Below are positions 1-10,856 of a stretch of DNA of 64,000 nt, piece by piece. This DNA is from Sophora flavescens. Lineage: Eukaryota > Streptophyta > Magnoliopsida > Fabales > Fabaceae. The stretch lies in contig CM061069.1 in assembly GCA_030762895.1 (NCBI GenBank), positions 84,839,048-84,903,047 on the forward strand. The letters run 5' to 3'. The notes beneath the pieces are model-generated. The model was given only the letters and a program-made list of their open reading frames with translations, was not told the DNA's origin and made no database searches. Made by a program: the position numbers and the translations under genes. Every line of letters starts with the position of its first letter. Positions within the stretch are counted from its first letter, which is position 1.

Positions 1-724
1 CGCGCTGTCGCCATGCGCCAAAAGAACGAGCGATTATGAAAATAATGCAGTATAGAGCGACAACTCGGATCGTCTCTCAAGGACTCTTTAGGTGTTGTTA
101 TTATTAACAGAAAAATTAGAAATGGGGGGTTTTGGATTGAAACTAAAATAAAGAAAACAAAACAGAACAAAGAAAGAAAATAGAGCAGTAAAACAGATTA
201 ACAAATAAACTAAAGCGATTAACCTACTGCTTTTGGTTTCCCAACTATCATCGGTTCATGCAAATTCCTAGCCCTAAGCAGATTCTAATCCCCTCCCGGT
301 TGTAGCAATAATTCACAAGCGGAACCACTACTACGGATATATATCCCTATTCCCGAATTAAGCAGACGGGGTTAAGCACTTCGTGAACTAAGCGAACACG
401 AAACGTACACACGCGAATTAAGCAAACGCGATTATATATAGGAACATGATATCACCGAGATAAACCAACACAACACAATATACTCCTGAATTAAGCAAGC
501 AGAAATATAAAGCATGGCATTGAAAAGAGAAAAGGAAATGAAAACAGGAAATACAAGAACCTCAAGTATGGATAAAAACCAATTACAGTAGATTAATCTA
601 GGAGACTAGTTCTCCATAACAAAATTAAAACAATAAACTAAGAAAAACAAAAGACTAACAAGCTCAGAAACTAGCCAAAACTGGCTAATTCTGACCCCCC
701 CTCTTCAGTTCTGCCTAAGACCGT

Positions 725-732
725 TTTATATA
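725..732 (-). promoter_or_regulatory. Putative LTR TATA box
   Basis: Minus-strand TATATAAA, at the same place as the TATA boxes of the two LTRs of element X. It lies directly downstream, in the sense direction, of the CpG-rich dyad array. No transcription start evidence. Confidence 0.4.
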
Positions 733-753
733 CACGTTTCTGGAATCCAAGGA

Positions 754-1007
754 CTCGCGAGGCGAAGCACTGCTCGCAAGGCGAATTATGCGAAAGGTCT
801 GCAACTCTTGGTCTTCTCGCGAGGCGAGCATATCATTCGCGGGGCGAACTCTTCAGCTTCCAAACTGTAACGCCCGTGGCCTTCAACACGGGTAAACCGT
901 GATGCTCTCTGACTTCCAGGTACTCGCGAGGCGAGACAGAAAGTTTTGCAATTTCAGGAACAGTCACCTTCTGGTTCGCGGGGCGAACAGCCTTCTCGCG
1001 TGGCGAA
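754..1007 (-). repeat. CpG-rich dyad-motif array in LTR U3
   Basis: Short dispersed units related to CTCGCGAGGCGA alternate with a CACGG-type unit (around 868-903). Several units here are decayed (for example tgctcgcaaggcga), fitting an older LTR copy. Equivalent arrays sit at 36704-36986 and 40655-40937. Confidence 0.7.
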
Positions 1008-1222
1008 AGACTCCAGATTTATTCCTTTTATTAACCTGAAAATAAGAAAATATAATAAGTATTTTATTTAACTCTAAATCAACTAAATTAACCTAAAAAC
1101 ACTTTACAGACTCAAAATACTACTTAAGGACAATCAAGTCTAATTTGGGTGAAAATGATATAAAATAAGCACAAAGCCAAGGTCTTGACTAGTTATAAAA
1201 CCAGTCAAACAGAGGCTCATCA

Positions 1223-1846
1223 GGAATTACCTTTTGAAATCATGTGTGATGCAAGTGATTATGCGGTGGGGGCCGTGTTAGGACAAAGGGTGGAAAAGTT
1301 AATCCATGTGATTTATTATGCAAGCAAATTTTTAAACGATGCACAGGCTAACTATTCCACCACTGAAAAGAACTCCTTGCTATAGTGTTTGCACTTGATA
1401 AATTTAGATCTTATGTAGTAGGATCTAAGATTGTTCTATTCACCGATTATGCGGCCATTAAACACTTGATTACAAAACAAGAGGTCAAACCCAGACTAAT
1501 CTGGTGGGTATTACTTTTGTAGGAGTTTGATCTTGAGATTAGGGGCCTCAAAGGTTTAGAGAATGGAGTTGCGTTCCACTTATCAAGAATAGTCAATCCC
1601 GACCAAGAGGAGAAACTTTTAGATATCAAGGAAGAATTTCCGGATGAGAGTTTGTTCGTAAATTTTGAAAAATTTCCTCATTGGTTCGTGGATATGGATA
1701 ACTACAAAGCATCAAAAGCAGTCCCGGAAGGCTACACTAGGCAACAGAAAAAGAAATTTTTCTCGGATGCAAAGTACTACATTTGGGAAGATCCCTTCTT
1801 GTTCAAGAAGTGCGCGGATGGATTGATGCGGAGGTGCATTCCTCAT
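1223..1846 (+). pseudogene. pol: Athila-like pol fragment: RNase H to start of integrase
   Basis: Pol of element F, entering at the RNase H domain because an LTR was inserted at 1223. The first frame shows FEIMCDASDYAVGAVLGQR, followed by YYASKFLNDAQANYSTTEKN, both typical of Ty3/gypsy RNase H. A frameshift near 1381 moves the frame; it then continues through FALDKFRSY, FTDYAAIKHLI (with a stop near 1519) and the linker to integrase. The last residues, LFKKCADGLMRRCIPH, lead into the integrase zinc-binding region and are cut by the solo LTR at 1847. Continuation at 5908 is in frame once one copy of the 5-bp target duplication is removed. Non-functional. Confidence 0.9.
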
Positions 1847-4800
1847 TGTGACACCCTAAAACCCGGCATCACATGGTTACCCGCTGCGGAAAAGAAACCT
1901 ATTTAAAACGTTGGTCGCTTTTGGAAAAATAACCTTTTATATAGGGTTACTGAAAAAGGGTACTCAATTTTTTTTGTTAAAAGAAGTTAAGAAAAGGTAA
2001 TGGACACTCGGAACACGAAAATAAACATCATTCATATAAATATAACTATCCAACTTGGGATCTTAGGTTTGATTACAAAACAGGCCTTGTCGAACCGGTC
2101 AACATACATTAAAACAGTTACTGAAGAAACAGGTAAAAAAAAAGAAACATCAAACCAGGGATAGGAACTGGGTACAAGACTCAAAAGATGGCTCTAAAGG
2201 TCTAGGGACTATCGGGACAACTCCAAAAGCAGACGAACGATCTACCAATGCCTCCTGCATGCAGAGTGACCACAGATGCTACCCCCAAACGAGATATCAG
2301 ATGCCATATCGATAACGTCACCGCCATCGTCGGTAGGGACGTAGTCATCTCCCGGATCCTGCGGATGGTACTCTGGCTCCTCCTCCTCCTCGTCCTCGAC
2401 CTCTATCAGCTCAAGAGACTTCCTAGGGATCCTCTTCCACTGGATCCTCCACAAGCGGTTCAACTGGATCAAAATGCTAATGAAGGAGACCGGTGACTTG
2501 TAGCGTATGAAGGTAGTACCAAGGATGTGGAAGCACGACAGTCCTCGTCTCGACGGTATGAACCCTTCGTACGAGCACTCCGTTAGCATTCGTCTCGGTA
2601 GTCGTGAATGGTCCTCGATACGTCGTGGTCGTCGCACCCTCATGTATAGTCTAGTTCCCTGCCGTCCCAACATGATCAAACACTTCGCTCCTCGAGCTCG
2701 GCTGTGCCAAGGGAACGTTCGAATCCATCTAAAAGCACGTGCATACCCGGTACAAGAAGAAAAGAACAGAACATACATATGTGCAAGAGTGAGACACCGT
2801 TATAAGATATATCCTAGAACAACCATATACATGATACATACATCACATAATCATATAAGCAGTTAAATCATGCATATACATAACATAACAGTGTTATTTC
2901 AAAGGGTCTCAAACCCGCACAGTCAACCTTTGAAAATATGCATGACACTTCAATATCAGGCTCTAACTTAATCTCATGAGATATCAACACCGTTTTCCAC
3001 TGGAGAAAAATTAGAGATGGTCAATCTCTAGCCCATCGGGCAGTTGCCTCCATACCATCATGCATTTAAGGTCTCAGGACGAGCAACGTCACATGTGCCT
3101 ATGAACCGGACATATGAACTGACTCCCAGATACCACCTTGTATCTAATATGTAAGAAAGCACGTCTACCTGGGGAAATGCACATGAGAAAATATTTTATT
3201 CAAAAGGTTTTCTTTGTGTTCATTATTTTTCACTTTCGCAGCTCAAAGCTAACGACTTAATCATCATTTCCCCATCACTTGAAAACTCAAACATAGGACA
3301 CACAGTCTGAATGCTCAATCACAACGCCCGAGACCAATGCCGTAGTCAAGGGTTGTGGTCATATAAATCACTTATGCTTTTATTCATGTTTTGAACGTAT
3401 CATGATAAGGACAATAGCCCATAACAACGAAATTAGAACGCACTGTCCTCGATTTTGAGAATTGGACTCTCAGTCCAGAACATCATGAATAGGGCTCATG
3501 ACCCCGATTAACACTGATCCAAGATCACGTGCGTATAACTGAATACTAGAGGCGATGTCTCGCGTACTAGATTATCTTTCTTAAGTACTTATTTTTCATT
3601 CAGTGAAAATCAAATTCAAAACCGAATCCTCGATAACCTCTCCAGGCTATCGGAAAGTTTCTAAAACATTTATGAGAAAACCTTTTCTTTGAAAATATTT
3701 TATAAAGCATCTTTGAAATACTTTTATCTTTGAAAATCCCCAATAGGATATTGCCAAATAATCTTGAAAGTTTTCAGTTGAAGACTCATAGTTCGAAAAG
3801 GATTTTTCTCTTATATAACAATAGTTCACCAAAACCATTTCAACATTTAAAACAAGTACTTTAAGTTAATGATCTTTTGGAAAAGAACACCAATCCTTTC
3901 ATCTTCAAAGCTTATTAAGGTTTTTAATCCTTATAACAGTTGAGCATAGACACAAGTCTGGCTTAACAAAATTTCAATCAACAGCAGTATATATTCTCAG
4001 TTCAATGCTAATATCACAGTTGAAAGCAGTTCATCACAGATATGCATTATAACATTTAGAACAAGCACAATTCAACGTCAGATAATAGCATAACAGTTCA
4101 AGTACATTAGATAACCAAGTAAGCTCAATCAACATTTAAATATCCAGTTAAACACATACACACATGCATACAATTATTGAATATCTTTAGGAAATCCCCT
4201 CTTACCTCACATCGGAGTTAAGAGTTTTGGATTTGAAAAGAAGGTTCACGAACGTCCTCGCTTCTCCGGCAATGGAAGTCTAAGGTTACCAACATAAAAT
4301 CATGAGTTAAAAAAAATCAACTCGAGAACACTAACCACAAGGTATAGGTTCGGTTCATACAATAAACTAGGATTAGGGGTTCCCGAAATTTATGCGACTC
4401 TTGGATTTATGATCCTTAAGTGCTAGAAGTTCATAAACAACAATCTTTTAACAAAGTTGAATTAAAAATCCCACTAAGTACTTGACTTAGGGTTTCGGCC
4501 AAGCATAGGTAAATAGGCTAGGAATTTCTAAACTTTCCAATCTCTTTAGGTTAGCATCCATACATAGTAAGGAGCTTGAAACCATGATCATTTCGTAAAA
4601 TGGAAAAATCAAATGTCTTAGACCGTGAACTCTTAGGTTAGGCCTTAACAAGTTTGTGAGGTTAGAGATCTTTAAATCATCCAATCTTTTGGACATAGCA
4701 TCTTTTAACAAGAAGGAGCTTTAATCCATAATCATCTTGGAAAACAAAATAAAAAACACATCCTAGGTCACTTAGACATCCTAAAGCAAGAAAATATTTT

Positions 4801-5907
4801 AAACTTTCCAATCACTTAGACATAGCATCCTTTAACATAAGGGAGCCTTGGTCCATGATCATCTCGGAAATGAAACTCAAATACAAACTCATACATGTAA
4901 AAGTTGAAACAAGATTCACCTAAACCATATACATGGTTTCGGCCTCCTTAGGAAGAAGAGGCTAGGAAACTTTGTTTTACACAACCTTTTAGTATGTGAT
5001 AGTATGAGTAAATACAAGAATATAGAAAGTGGTTTCAACTCAAAAGGAGTTTTCTACCATTTTTGAGAGATTTTAGAAGTTAAAAGCACATAAAGGACAT
5101 ATGAAGAAAACTTTGAAACAAAAGATGAAACTTTGAAAAAGAACTACATAGAAGTATTACCCTTAACAAGATGAACAACTTTGATGAAGAACTCTAAGAG
5201 AAAAGCTTGATAAAAATGTAAACTTTGTAAGAGAGAAGAAGAAGAAGAAGAAATGTAGTAAAGTGTAAATGTGAGAAATTGAGGAAAGTGATGAAGTGTG
5301 GAAATGAAGAGTGTTTATAGAGAGTGAGAGGAGAGGGTCGCAGTTTTGGGAGAAAAAGAAAGAAGAGAAGAAAGAAGGTGAGTTGCTTGTAGAGAGGATA
5401 AGGAGTTAAGGTGATGTGATGTGATTGGAGAGAGAAAGATGAAAAACGTGAGATTTTTGAAAAAAAAATCATGATTCACATTTTGAGGTGTGTCATAACC
5501 TTCACATCAAGTCACTTCATGTCACTTCATCCTCTTGATGCTCTGTTCCATTGTGTATCAGATGACTTCCCCGATACAATTTCCCCACGATTTCACCCGG
5601 GAAATCACTAAGATTTGGCCCCGAACAAGATTTTTCGAAAAAATCCAAACCCAAACAAAACATCATAAAAACACTAACCGTCTCGTTCACGAATTAAAAT
5701 TTGGTCTCTAGTTCAGTAAACTAGTACTGGCAGTACCGATTTTCGTTTGAATTTTCGACCGAAAATTTTACTGTGACTTCATATGGTAAAACAACACAAG
5801 AAAATGACTTTATTTTAAATAAAGTCATCCTCTGTATTTTATCAAAAATAAACACATTAAAGCATGTATTTACTGATAAAGCAGCATACGAAAAACAGGG
5901 TGTTACA
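1847..5907 (-). mobile_element. Solo LTR of Tekay/Del-type chromovirus (4061 bp)
   Basis: The unit starts TGTGACACCC and ends GGGTGTTACA and is flanked by perfect 5-bp duplicates CTCAT (1842-1846 and 5908-5912), splitting the integrase reading frame of element F precisely. No direct repeat of one end is visible at the other, so this looks like one LTR left by recombination rather than a whole element. TGTAACACCC starts and multi-kilobase LTRs fit Tekay/Del chromoviruses. Sense is taken as minus because the minus-strand start resembles the LTR at 51626 and a TATA box lies at 5314-5319. ORFs up to 178 codons inside (2242-2778 minus) are not recognisable proteins. The chromovirus assignment is inference. 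Confidence 0.75.
5314..5319 (-). promoter_or_regulatory. Putative TATA box of Tekay-type solo LTR
   Basis: Minus-strand TATAAA in the context ctctataaacac, followed in sense by a pyrimidine-rich stretch with a (TTC)n run (5234-5251), as in many plant LTR leaders. Position about 590 bases into the LTR in sense. Confidence 0.4.
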
Positions 5908-6989
5908 CTCATGATCAAATTGGGAGCATGTTGTCGCATTGCCATGGCTCGAATTATGGTGGACATTTTGGGGGAAAGAAAACTGCAGAAAAAGTTCTCC
6001 AAAGTGGTTTCTATTGCCCCACCATCTTCAAGGATGCAAAAGCTTTCGTAGATAGGTGTGATCGTTGCCAAAGGGTTGGCAATATCACCAAGTGACACGA
6101 ACTTCCTCTCCAAAGCATGTTGGAGGTAGAAATCTTCGATGTGTGGGGAATTGACTTCATGGGACCGTTTCCTCCATCGTTTTCATATCAATATATTTTG
6201 GTGGCGGTGGATTATGTTTCCAAATGGGTCGAGGCCATACTAACCACAATGGATGATGCGTGGGTCATCATGGAATTCCTAAGGCACAACATTTTCACAA
6301 GGTTTAGTGTCCCAAGAGTTCTAATTAGTGACGGGAGTTCACACTTTTGCAACAAACAAATGGATCACCTACTTTCAAGATACGGGGTCATACACAAGAT
6401 TGCAACTCCTTACCATCCGCAAACAAGTGGTCAAGTGGAAGTGTCCAACCGTGAGTTGAAGTGAATCCTTGAGAAGACAGTAAACTCATCATGGATGGAT
6501 TGGTCAAAGAAGGTGGATGATGCACTTTGGGCATACAGGACTGCTTTGAAAACACCCATTGGTAGATCTCCATATAATTTGGTGTTTGGAAAGGCGTGTC
6601 ATTTACCGGTGGAATTGGAGCATAAATCCTATTGGGCCATCAAGACCCTCAACTATGACTTGACGAAAGCCGGTGAGAAGCGCCTACTGGACTTGAATGC
6701 ACAGATTTACAAGGAGCGGACAAAGGCTTGGCTTGACAAGCATATTTTGCCTAAAAGGTTTGAACCGGGGCAATGGGTCTTATTGTACAACTCCAGGCTA
6801 AGGTTATTTTCGGGAAAGCTGAAATCCCGGTGGTCCGGACCTTTTAAGGTTCACAAGATATTTCCACATGGAGTAGTGGAGTTAGAGGGTAATGAACCAG
6901 GTGACATCTTCAAGGTGAATGTCCAAAGACTCAAGCACTACTATGGGAAGGCCTTCGAAAGAAACCACCAAAGCATCAAGCTAGACTAG
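5908..6989 (+). pseudogene. pol: Athila-like integrase, broken by stop codons
   Basis: Integrase of element F, continuing the frame cut at 1846. The N-terminal zinc-binding region is seen as HCHGSNYGGH followed by CDRCQRVG. The catalytic core follows: WGIDFMGPFP (first Asp), LISDGSSHF (second Asp) and HPQTSGQVEVSNRE (Glu), so all three catalytic residues remain. The C-terminal part runs through PYNLVFGKACHLPVELEH and FSGKLKSRWSGPF and ends at 6987-6989. Two in-frame TGA codons occur, one near 6093 and one at 6462-6464, both at positions where relatives usually have Arg, so CGA to TGA decay is likely. Otherwise the frame is intact for more than 350 residues. Confidence 0.92.
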
Positions 6990-7452
6990 CCCTTCAAGGG
7001 TGACTTGAGTCAGGCTCGGGACGTTAAACAAGCGCTACTTGGGAGGCAACCCAAGCTTTCATATCCTTTTTATGCATCTACCCCTCCGAGGAGTATTTGG
7101 CACCTCGGTTTGGGTGGCAGGACTATCCTGGGTACCAGGATGCCCAGCCACAGGGGGGGTGCCCGAGGTCCCAGCAGATGATGAGGCGGTTGCTCAGGGT
7201 AATCAGGACGATGATATGTTGGAGCAGATCGACTTCAGCTGAGCCGGAGGTGGCCATTTTTATTTTTCTTGGAGTTCTAGCTATACTTTAGATATGGTTG
7301 TATATGTTTATTAGCTAGAAACTCGTTACCTTGATACATTATGCATTATTTCTGACTATATACATGTGTTGTGGTGCATGTTTATATTTTAGCTCTTTTC
7401 TTTTTAAATTTTTTGATTATTCTTATTGACCATTGGTTGACTTGTGAATTAG
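6990..7452 (+). other. Post-pol spacer of element F with decayed small ORF
   Basis: Begins with the conserved stem-loop region. From about 7075 to 7241 there is a short coding-like stretch with YLAPRFGWQDYPGYQD in one frame and VPADDEAVAQGNQDDDM in the next; the frame changes at a run of seven G near 7155, which suggests a single-base indel in a small acidic ORF. No family is recognised. The rest is AT-rich and shows nothing further. Confidence 0.4.
7038..7055 (+). promoter_or_regulatory. Conserved stem-loop after pol of element F
   Basis: CTTGGGAGGCAACCCAAG: a perfect 6-bp stem (CTTGGG with CCCAAG) around loop AGGCAA, preceded by AAGCGCT at 7030. It lies 48 bases after the pol stop codon. 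The same 18 bases, with the same AAGCGCT lead, occur at 20465-20482 after the coding region of element D. Function unknown. Confidence 0.6.
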
Positions 7453-7751
7453 ATGACTATTGATTGGAGTTTATTACGCAAGGAAAGGCAACCAATTGAT
7501 GAAAGAACAATGATAAGCCTCTGGCTCATCTAGTTTTATGACTAGTATGACCGTGGTTTTGTGCCAATTATATCTCGTTTTCACCCAAATTAGGCTTGAT
7601 TGTCCTCAAGCAAGGTTTTGAGTCCCTTAAGTAGTTTTAGGGTTATTTAGTCAGTTTTGAGTCAAATAAAGCACTTATGGCTATTTCATGTTTTCAGGTT
7701 GACTTAGAGTCCAAGGAATGAAGGAAACAATGGAAATTGCAATCTGGAAAC

Positions 7752-8146
7752 ACTCGCCACGCGAGCAGATACTCGCCCCGCGAGAGTGAGGACCAGCCAG
7801 TGCCAGAAAAGTCATGTTCTCTGCCTCGCCCCGCGAGCTATTTCTCGCCTCGCGAGCCTGAAGTCAGCAAGCATTACGGTCATCCCGTGACACCCATCAC
7901 GGGCGTGAAGAGAAACCCCTGGAAGACAGAGACCATCACGGCCTGGCCGTGATGAAAGTCACGGCCATGACAGATAAGCACCCGAAGACAGAGACCATCA
8001 CGGCCTGGCCGTGATAGGCATCACGGCTGTGACAACCCAGGTTTTGAAGACTCGCCTCGCGAGAATTCCACTCGCCTCGCGAGAATACAAATTCAAGAAG
8101 GCGCCATTTTAATATTCGCCTCGCGAGAGACCACTCGCCTCGCGAG
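7752..8146 (+). repeat. CpG-rich dyad-motif array in solo LTR
   Basis: Units of two kinds: CTCGCCTCGCGAG-type (7752-7860 and 8050-8146) and ATCACGGCCTGGCCGTGAT-type (about 7876-8032, three compound units). The array ends about 20 bases before a TATA box. The C/G-rich units stand out from AT-rich surroundings. Confidence 0.8.
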
Positions 8147-8166
8147 AATGCGCTGTTTCTGAAAGT

Positions 8167-8174
8167 TATAAATA
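8167..8174 (+). promoter_or_regulatory. Putative LTR TATA box
   Basis: TATAAATA directly after the dyad array, in the same relative place as in the other LTRs of this group. Confidence 0.45.
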
Positions 8175-8387
8175 GCTGTTTAGGGCAGAACATAATTGTC
8201 TTTTGCTAATCCTTGTTTTCGAATTTTCTCTGTTTGTTTTACGTTTTTGATGGAGAACTAGTCTCCTTGATCAATCTGCTCTAATCGGTTCGCACTGCCG
8301 CTTGAGGTTATGTAATTCCTGATTTAATTGCTACTCTCTTTCAATATCTATTCTATATTCTCTGTTTGCTTAATTCAGTTTGTATCG

Positions 8388-8524
8388 AATGGGTATTGAT
8401 TTGTTTCGATGATTGTGTGTTCCTAAACTTAATCGCGTTTGCTTAATTCGCGTGCGTTCAATTCGTGTTTGCTTAATTCACGAAGGGCTTCATCCGTTTG
8501 CTTAATTCGGAATTAGGAACATAT
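8388..8524 (+). repeat. Short repeats in LTR leader region
   Basis: The string TTTGCTTAATTCG or close variants recurs at about 20-40 base spacing, each time next to a different GC-rich partner (GCGTGCG, GTGTTTGC, GGAATTAG). The corresponding region of the other X-clade LTRs (about 350-440, 36305-36395, 40256-40346) carries the same arrangement on the minus strand. Confidence 0.5.
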
Positions 8525-9426
8525 GTCTTGTAGCGTCGGTTTCGCTTGTTAATTGATGTTACAATCGAAAAGGGTTTAGAATCCGCTTAGGGCTTGGATT
8601 TATATGAACCGATGATAGTGGGAACTGAAAGCAGTAGGTTGATCGCTTAGCTTAATTGGTGATTGTTTAGTTTACATTAGTTTTCTGCTTTGTTTTCTTT
8701 TTTTTTAACTTGAATTCCAAAACCCCCCGTTCTGACTTTTTCTGTTAACAACAACCCAAGAGTCCTTGTGAGACGATACTCGAGTTGTCGCACTTTCCCT
8801 AACTACATATTTTTGTAAACCGCTCTTCATTTGACGCGTGCGCGACAGCGCGTCAAACAACCACTCTGAACCACCCCGATTATGAGTACATCAGTATGTG
8901 CATACAAGAAAGACGGATTCCCTACCCTCACTTAGAAAAACTGACAAAAAAACAAGAGGAGGAGGATCCGTTTCACTTGAGCTTTGATAGGGTTGTGAAT
9001 GACTATGTCCGGAGGGTAATTGAGTGTGAAATTGAAGAAAGGCAAAAGGACTTCCCAGTTTTCGTAAACACCGAGCATGCCTTATATGAGAAAGTCAAGA
9101 AGGCGGTGGAAGGAGGAGAGATTCCATTCTCGGATGTGGAGAGCTTAACTAAGGATGAAGAGGACAAGTGGGATCCAAAATTGTTACTAACCTTCAAGGG
9201 AGCAAATGATATCGCATGAGTGGAATTTGAAATGATCCTGCATGCAAGGGAAGGAATTCCGAGTGGAAGAGCTCCAAGAGAGGAAGCTACTATTGTTAGC
9301 CCGGACATAGTTTGTGCTAAGTATCTCGATGAGGCCGAATCTAGTTGGTCAAGGAAGAAAGTAAAGATAGACAAGGAAGAGGCAAGGCATGCTAATGAGA
9401 GCGTGGGGTCCGCTCGTACCCCTTGA

Positions 9427-10822
9427 GATAGCTCTTTCTGAAACTCTTTTCTTTTGTTTTGTTTTGAATTTTGTGGTTGCAAGTAAATAGTGGTCAACAA
9501 ACAAAAACCATAGTGTCATAGAGTCTAGTTGGCAAGTCTTGATGGGATTAATTGCATTGTGCCAAAAATTGAATGCATATGATAAAACTTGAAAAATCTT
9601 TGATGTTTTCCTTATGCTTTTGAAAAATGAAAAAAATTGACCCCCTTTGAAAAAATTGAAAAGTGAACATTGAGAATTTCTGTTTGGATTGCATGATTTA
9701 TGACAACTTTGGGGTGAAGCGGTGCACACATTAGGGATGTATCTCGGTCAAATAATTTGCTAAAAACTGTCCAGGTGAGGAATTTGAGCCTCCAACATGT
9801 TATTGAATTGTGTGAATCACTTTTGAGTTGCACTTTCCCGGATTTGCTCGAATATCTTCATGGTTTGCATGTTTATATGTTTGCATCAAATGATTTAGGC
9901 AATTTTCTTTGAAATAGCTACTTAGCCAAAATGAACCATTCCTAAATGCATGTTCCATAGTTAGCCAATTTGAGCCTAATAAGCCTATTGTTTCTTAATA
10001 ACCTAACGCTACAAGCCGAAAATCTGGAAAAACCATGTTAACCCAATCTTAGGATTTAGGAAAGCATGGATGTTTTGTCAAGGAAAAGGGTTGTATAGAA
10101 ACTAAGTTTGGGGTGGCTACAATGAGTTATCATGTTACTTAGGAATGAGAAAAATAAAAATAAAAAGGTTGAATCCAAAGGCAAAAGAGAAAAAGAAAAA
10201 GGAAGAAAAATACAAAAAAAATGCCAAAAATGGCAAAATAAAAGGATGTCAAAGGAAAAAGTTTGTAGCGACGCAATGTGCAAAAAAGAAAAAAATGGAA
10301 AAAGGAATTAGAGTGAGAACAAAAATGTAAAAAGATTCAAGCTCTCATAGTTCCTAGGGTCTTAAGCCTAATACCTTTGTATATCCTACCTTTAGCCAGG
10401 CCTCATTACAACCTATAAAAGACCTTTTGATGATTGCATGCATGTTTGCATGGGAACTATCTTTAAGATGGAAATCAAATCCATGGAAGGTGTGATTGAA
10501 ATGTGAAATTGAGTGAAAGTTGAAAACCTTGACAAATTGAGCGAAAGAGTGAATCACTAAATACCCTTGTGAGAAAGGCGATTTTTGAAATTGGTGATCT
10601 CCCTCTTATGTGCATTTTAGATCTTTGACTTAGATTAATGATTACATGAACATATGGATTCTTATTGTTTGAAAGTAGATGAATTTGGGGATTGTTTAAG
10701 TGAAGTAAGGAAAGGGAAGCATTGATTGAAATTGAATTGATGGGATTGCATGAAATTTGGGGCAAGGATGATTAAGTCCATTAAGCTTACCTAGTTTTGA
10801 GTCCTTCTAATTTTTAGTTTGC
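9427..10822 (+). other. 3' untranslated region of element F
   Basis: AT-rich and without a supportable ORF. Stretches resemble the 3' non-coding half of element X on the minus strand: the phrase around 10098-10130 (AGAAACTAAGTTTGGGGTGG) and the phrase around 10380-10450 containing TTTAGCCAGGCC both have close counterparts between 37610 and 37970. An A-rich low-complexity stretch lies at 10145-10330. Confidence 0.6.
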
Positions 10823-10856
10823 TTGGGGACAAGCAAAGTTTAAGTTTGGGGTATTT
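10823..10856 (+). promoter_or_regulatory. Polypurine-tract region of element F
   Basis: Immediately before the 3' LTR: GGGGACAAGCAAAG followed by AAGTTTGGGGTATTT. Near-identical sequences precede the 3' LTRs of element D (22221-22253) and element X (minus strand 37202-37236). This should prime plus-strand DNA synthesis. Confidence 0.65.

Larger units (their letters stand above)
1..1222 (-). mobile_element. LTR of X-clade Athila-like element, cut by window start
   Basis: This is nearly a full LTR of the same clade as the two LTRs of element X (35954-37201 and 39905-41152): same start, same TATA region, same CpG-rich dyad array and same terminal GGCTCATCA at 1214-1222. The full copies begin TGAACGCGC on this strand, so only about four bases are missing at the window edge. 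At 1223 the sequence switches without a gap to an Athila-type RNase H reading frame, so the LTR is inserted in element F. Whether it is a solo LTR or the end of a complete element lying to the left cannot be decided. The right target duplicate would be GGAAT (1223-1227). Confidence 0.85.
7511..8855 (+). mobile_element. X-clade solo LTR (1345 bp) with perfect target duplicates
   Basis: Starts TGATAAGCCTCTGG and ends GACAGCGCGTCA, with AACAA on both sides (7506-7510 and 8856-8860). The terminal region matches the X-clade LTRs on the opposite strand (for example GTGCGCGACAGCGCGT and the paragraph around 8230-8800 corresponding to 100-600). No internal region or second LTR is present, so it is a solo LTR in plus orientation. 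It interrupts the post-pol ORF of element F. Confidence 0.9.
7453..9426 (+). pseudogene. Unrecognised post-pol ORF (about 207 aa) of element F, split by a solo LTR
   Basis: An ORF starting at ATG 7453 (MTIDWSLLRKE) runs to 7510, is cut by the 1345-bp solo LTR, and continues in the same frame from 8861 once one copy of the target duplication AACAA is removed. It then runs to the stop at 9424-9426 with one in-frame TGA at 9217-9219. The product would be hydrophilic and rich in Glu, Lys and Asp, with no signal peptide, membrane segment or zinc finger. The largest uninterrupted part is residues from MCIQERRIPYPHL to TFKGANDIA. It sits where Athila elements may carry an extra (env-like) ORF, but nothing in it resembles an envelope protein. 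I do not recognise the family. Confidence 0.6.

Noticed and set aside
754..1007. Dyad units as CAMTA-type CGCG boxes
   Set aside because: The core TCGCGA does not fit the VCGCGB consensus, so a known factor cannot be named.
1185..1222. Apparent start of the RNase H frame at 1185
   Set aside because: Those codons belong to the inserted LTR; coding similarity begins at 1223.
2242..2778. 178-codon minus-strand ORF as a gene
   Set aside because: It lies in a solo LTR and shows no domain; the composition suggests a chance frame.
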